Assembly: GCA_002308935.1 (NCBI GenBank) | Contig: DBWN01000069.1 | Coordinates: 1 to 41,531 of the forward strand | DNA from: Bacteroidales bacterium UBA1237 | Lineage (GTDB): Bacteria; Bacteroidota; Bacteroidia; Bacteroidales; UBA932 | Reading direction: 5' to 3' | DNA length: 41,531 bases | Shown: positions 40,798-41,531 of the stretch, one piece after another | Layout of the letters: each line of letters opens with the position of its first letter | Numbering within the stretch: the first letter of the stretch is position 1 | Program-made: the position numbers and the translations under genes | The notes under the pieces: model-generated | Databases searched by the model: none | What the model saw: only the letters and a program-made list of their open reading frames with translations | Told to the model about the DNA's origin: nothing

Positions 40798-41531
40798 ATG
40801 CTGAACAGAAGAATACTCAGGATAAAGGCTTTCAAAGTCCTTTACTCGTATGCCGTGAAGGGTGGAATGAGTCTTGAAGACGCCCTTTCAGAACTTGATT
40901 CCAGCTGCGAGTCGACTAGGGACCTCTACCTCTTCATGCTCGCCCTTGTCATTCCGCTGTGCGCGGAAGAGGGTAGGCGGATAGAGGCTGCAAAGACCAA
41001 ATTCAATCCTACCGAGGAGGAACTTTCCGCCAGCGACCGCTTCGCTTCGAACAGGGTCGCCAAAATACTTTCTGAGGACGCGGACTTCCAGAAGATGCTT
41101 TCCAAGAAAGGGCTCTCCTGGGACCAGTACGATATCGTAGTGGGGAAGATCCTCAACTCCGTCCACGAGAAGCCTTACTACAAGCGTTACATGGCTCTTC
41201 CCGAGGCGTCCCTTGAGGACGACTGCAAGGTCCTTTGCAAAGTATTCGAGCAGGAACTCGTCGGTTTGCCTGAGGTCGAGGATCTCATCGAGGAGAAGAA
41301 CATCTCCTGGACCGATGAACTCGCCTACGCCCTCACATGGTGCTGCCACACCCTTGATGATCTTTCCCATGGTGAGCATTGGAGGCTTCCCGCACTCTAC
41401 CAGAGCGACATGGTCCTGAGGCGCAAACCCGGCGCTAGCGTATCTTCTGACAAGGCCTTCGTGAGGAAACTTCTCAGTGCCGCCTTCTCCGGATATGAGG
41501 GCTATTTCCAGAAGGTGGTCTCCATGACCAA
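40798..41531 (+). CDS. nusB: Transcription antitermination factor NusB, Bacteroidota long form (partial)
   Basis: The frame runs from ATG 40798 to the window end, giving 244 residues without a stop. The N-terminus MLNRRILRIKAFKVLYSYAV matches the long NusB proteins of Bacteroidota, in which a first helical part of about 150 residues precedes the NusB domain. NusB with NusE (S10) binds boxA RNA and helps antitermination on rRNA operons. The visible second part includes YYKRYMALPEASLEDDCKVL and, near the end, SSDKAFVRKLLSAAFSG. The C-terminal end of the core domain lies outside the window. The start follows a -7 box at 40698-40705. Confidence 0.82.
   Translation, partial: MLNRRILRIKAFKVLYSYAVKGGMSLEDALSELDSSCESTRDLYLFMLALVIPLCAEEGRRIEAAKTKFNPTEEELSASDRFASNRVAKILSEDADFQKMLSKKGLSWDQYDIVVGKILNSVHEKPYYKRYMALPEASLEDDCKVLCKVFEQELVGLPEVEDLIEEKNISWTDELAYALTWCCHTLDDLSHGEHWRLPALYQSDMVLRRKPGASVSSDKAFVRKLLSAAFSGYEGYFQKVVSMT

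Noticed and set aside
1..41531. CRISPR arrays, tRNA or rRNA genes, insertion sequences or prophage
   Set aside because: No regular short repeats, cloverleaf sequences, transposase or integrase motifs were seen on either strand.

Overview
The window reads as a stretch of an ordinary Bacteroidota (Bacteroidales-like) chromosome, probably from a gut or other host-associated bacterium. Evidence: a SusC/SusD pair next to a hybrid two-component sensor, a GSCFA-domain protein, DUF4252 and DUF3276 (PUR) proteins, and an unusually long NusB. Twelve upstream regions carry the Bacteroidota -7 promoter element TAnnTTTG or a close match, and start codons lack clear Shine-Dalgarno sequences and follow A/C-rich leaders. 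No tRNA, rRNA, insertion sequence, phage gene or CRISPR array was found. The species cannot be named from this sequence alone.

Layout. 1-1.5 kb: the 3' end of a GSCFA gene, then an ECF sigma factor with a membrane-anchored partner that resemble Firmicutes sigma/anti-sigma pairs. 1.5-6.1 kb (minus strand): a DsbD-type reductase, RNase Y, a 6S-like RNA, ZapA and a small coiled-coil protein. 6.2-7.3 kb: two tandem DUF4252 proteins. 7.4-22.8 kb: a polysaccharide-utilization locus (PUL). Its minus strand carries SusC, SusD, a GH78 alpha-L-rhamnosidase and a GH3 beta-glycosidase, and a divergent HTCS regulator lies on the plus strand. 22.9-27.7 kb: a tight operon of a GH3-fold acyl-amido synthetase (unrelated to glycoside hydrolase GH3), a HAD phosphatase with no canonical start codon, MurB and MurA. 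27.7-30.8 kb (minus): a PlsC-like acyltransferase and a large secreted alpha/beta-hydrolase. 30.9-34.5 kb: a membrane coiled-coil protein, a hotdog thioesterase and glutamine-dependent NAD synthetase. 34.6-38.0 kb (minus): purine nucleoside phosphorylase, an MtaD-like deaminase and a threonine aldolase-like PLP enzyme. 38.1-41.5 kb: a MATE exporter, a glutathione peroxidase lipoprotein, a PUR-domain protein and the start of nusB.

How the parts work together. In the PUL, glycan would be bound and imported by SusC/SusD. GH78 would remove alpha-L-rhamnose and GH3 beta-linked glucose or a similar sugar, with the HTCS sensing a breakdown product, so a rhamnose- and beta-glucoside-containing plant substrate is likely. 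MurB and MurA make UDP-MurNAc precursor; MurA has Asp at the usual catalytic Cys position, predicting fosfomycin insensitivity. The deaminase and PNP form a purine-nucleoside salvage pair. zapA followed directly by a 6S-like RNA repeats the arrangement known in E. coli.

The most notable items are the 6S RNA at 5350-5531, the HAD gene that appears to start at ATA, the MurA active-site Asp, the Firmicutes-like sigma/partner pair, a perfect 11-bp-arm inverted repeat at 38008-38040, and the uncharacterised secreted hydrolase at 28656-30770. I did not find a convincing wholly new multi-gene system.
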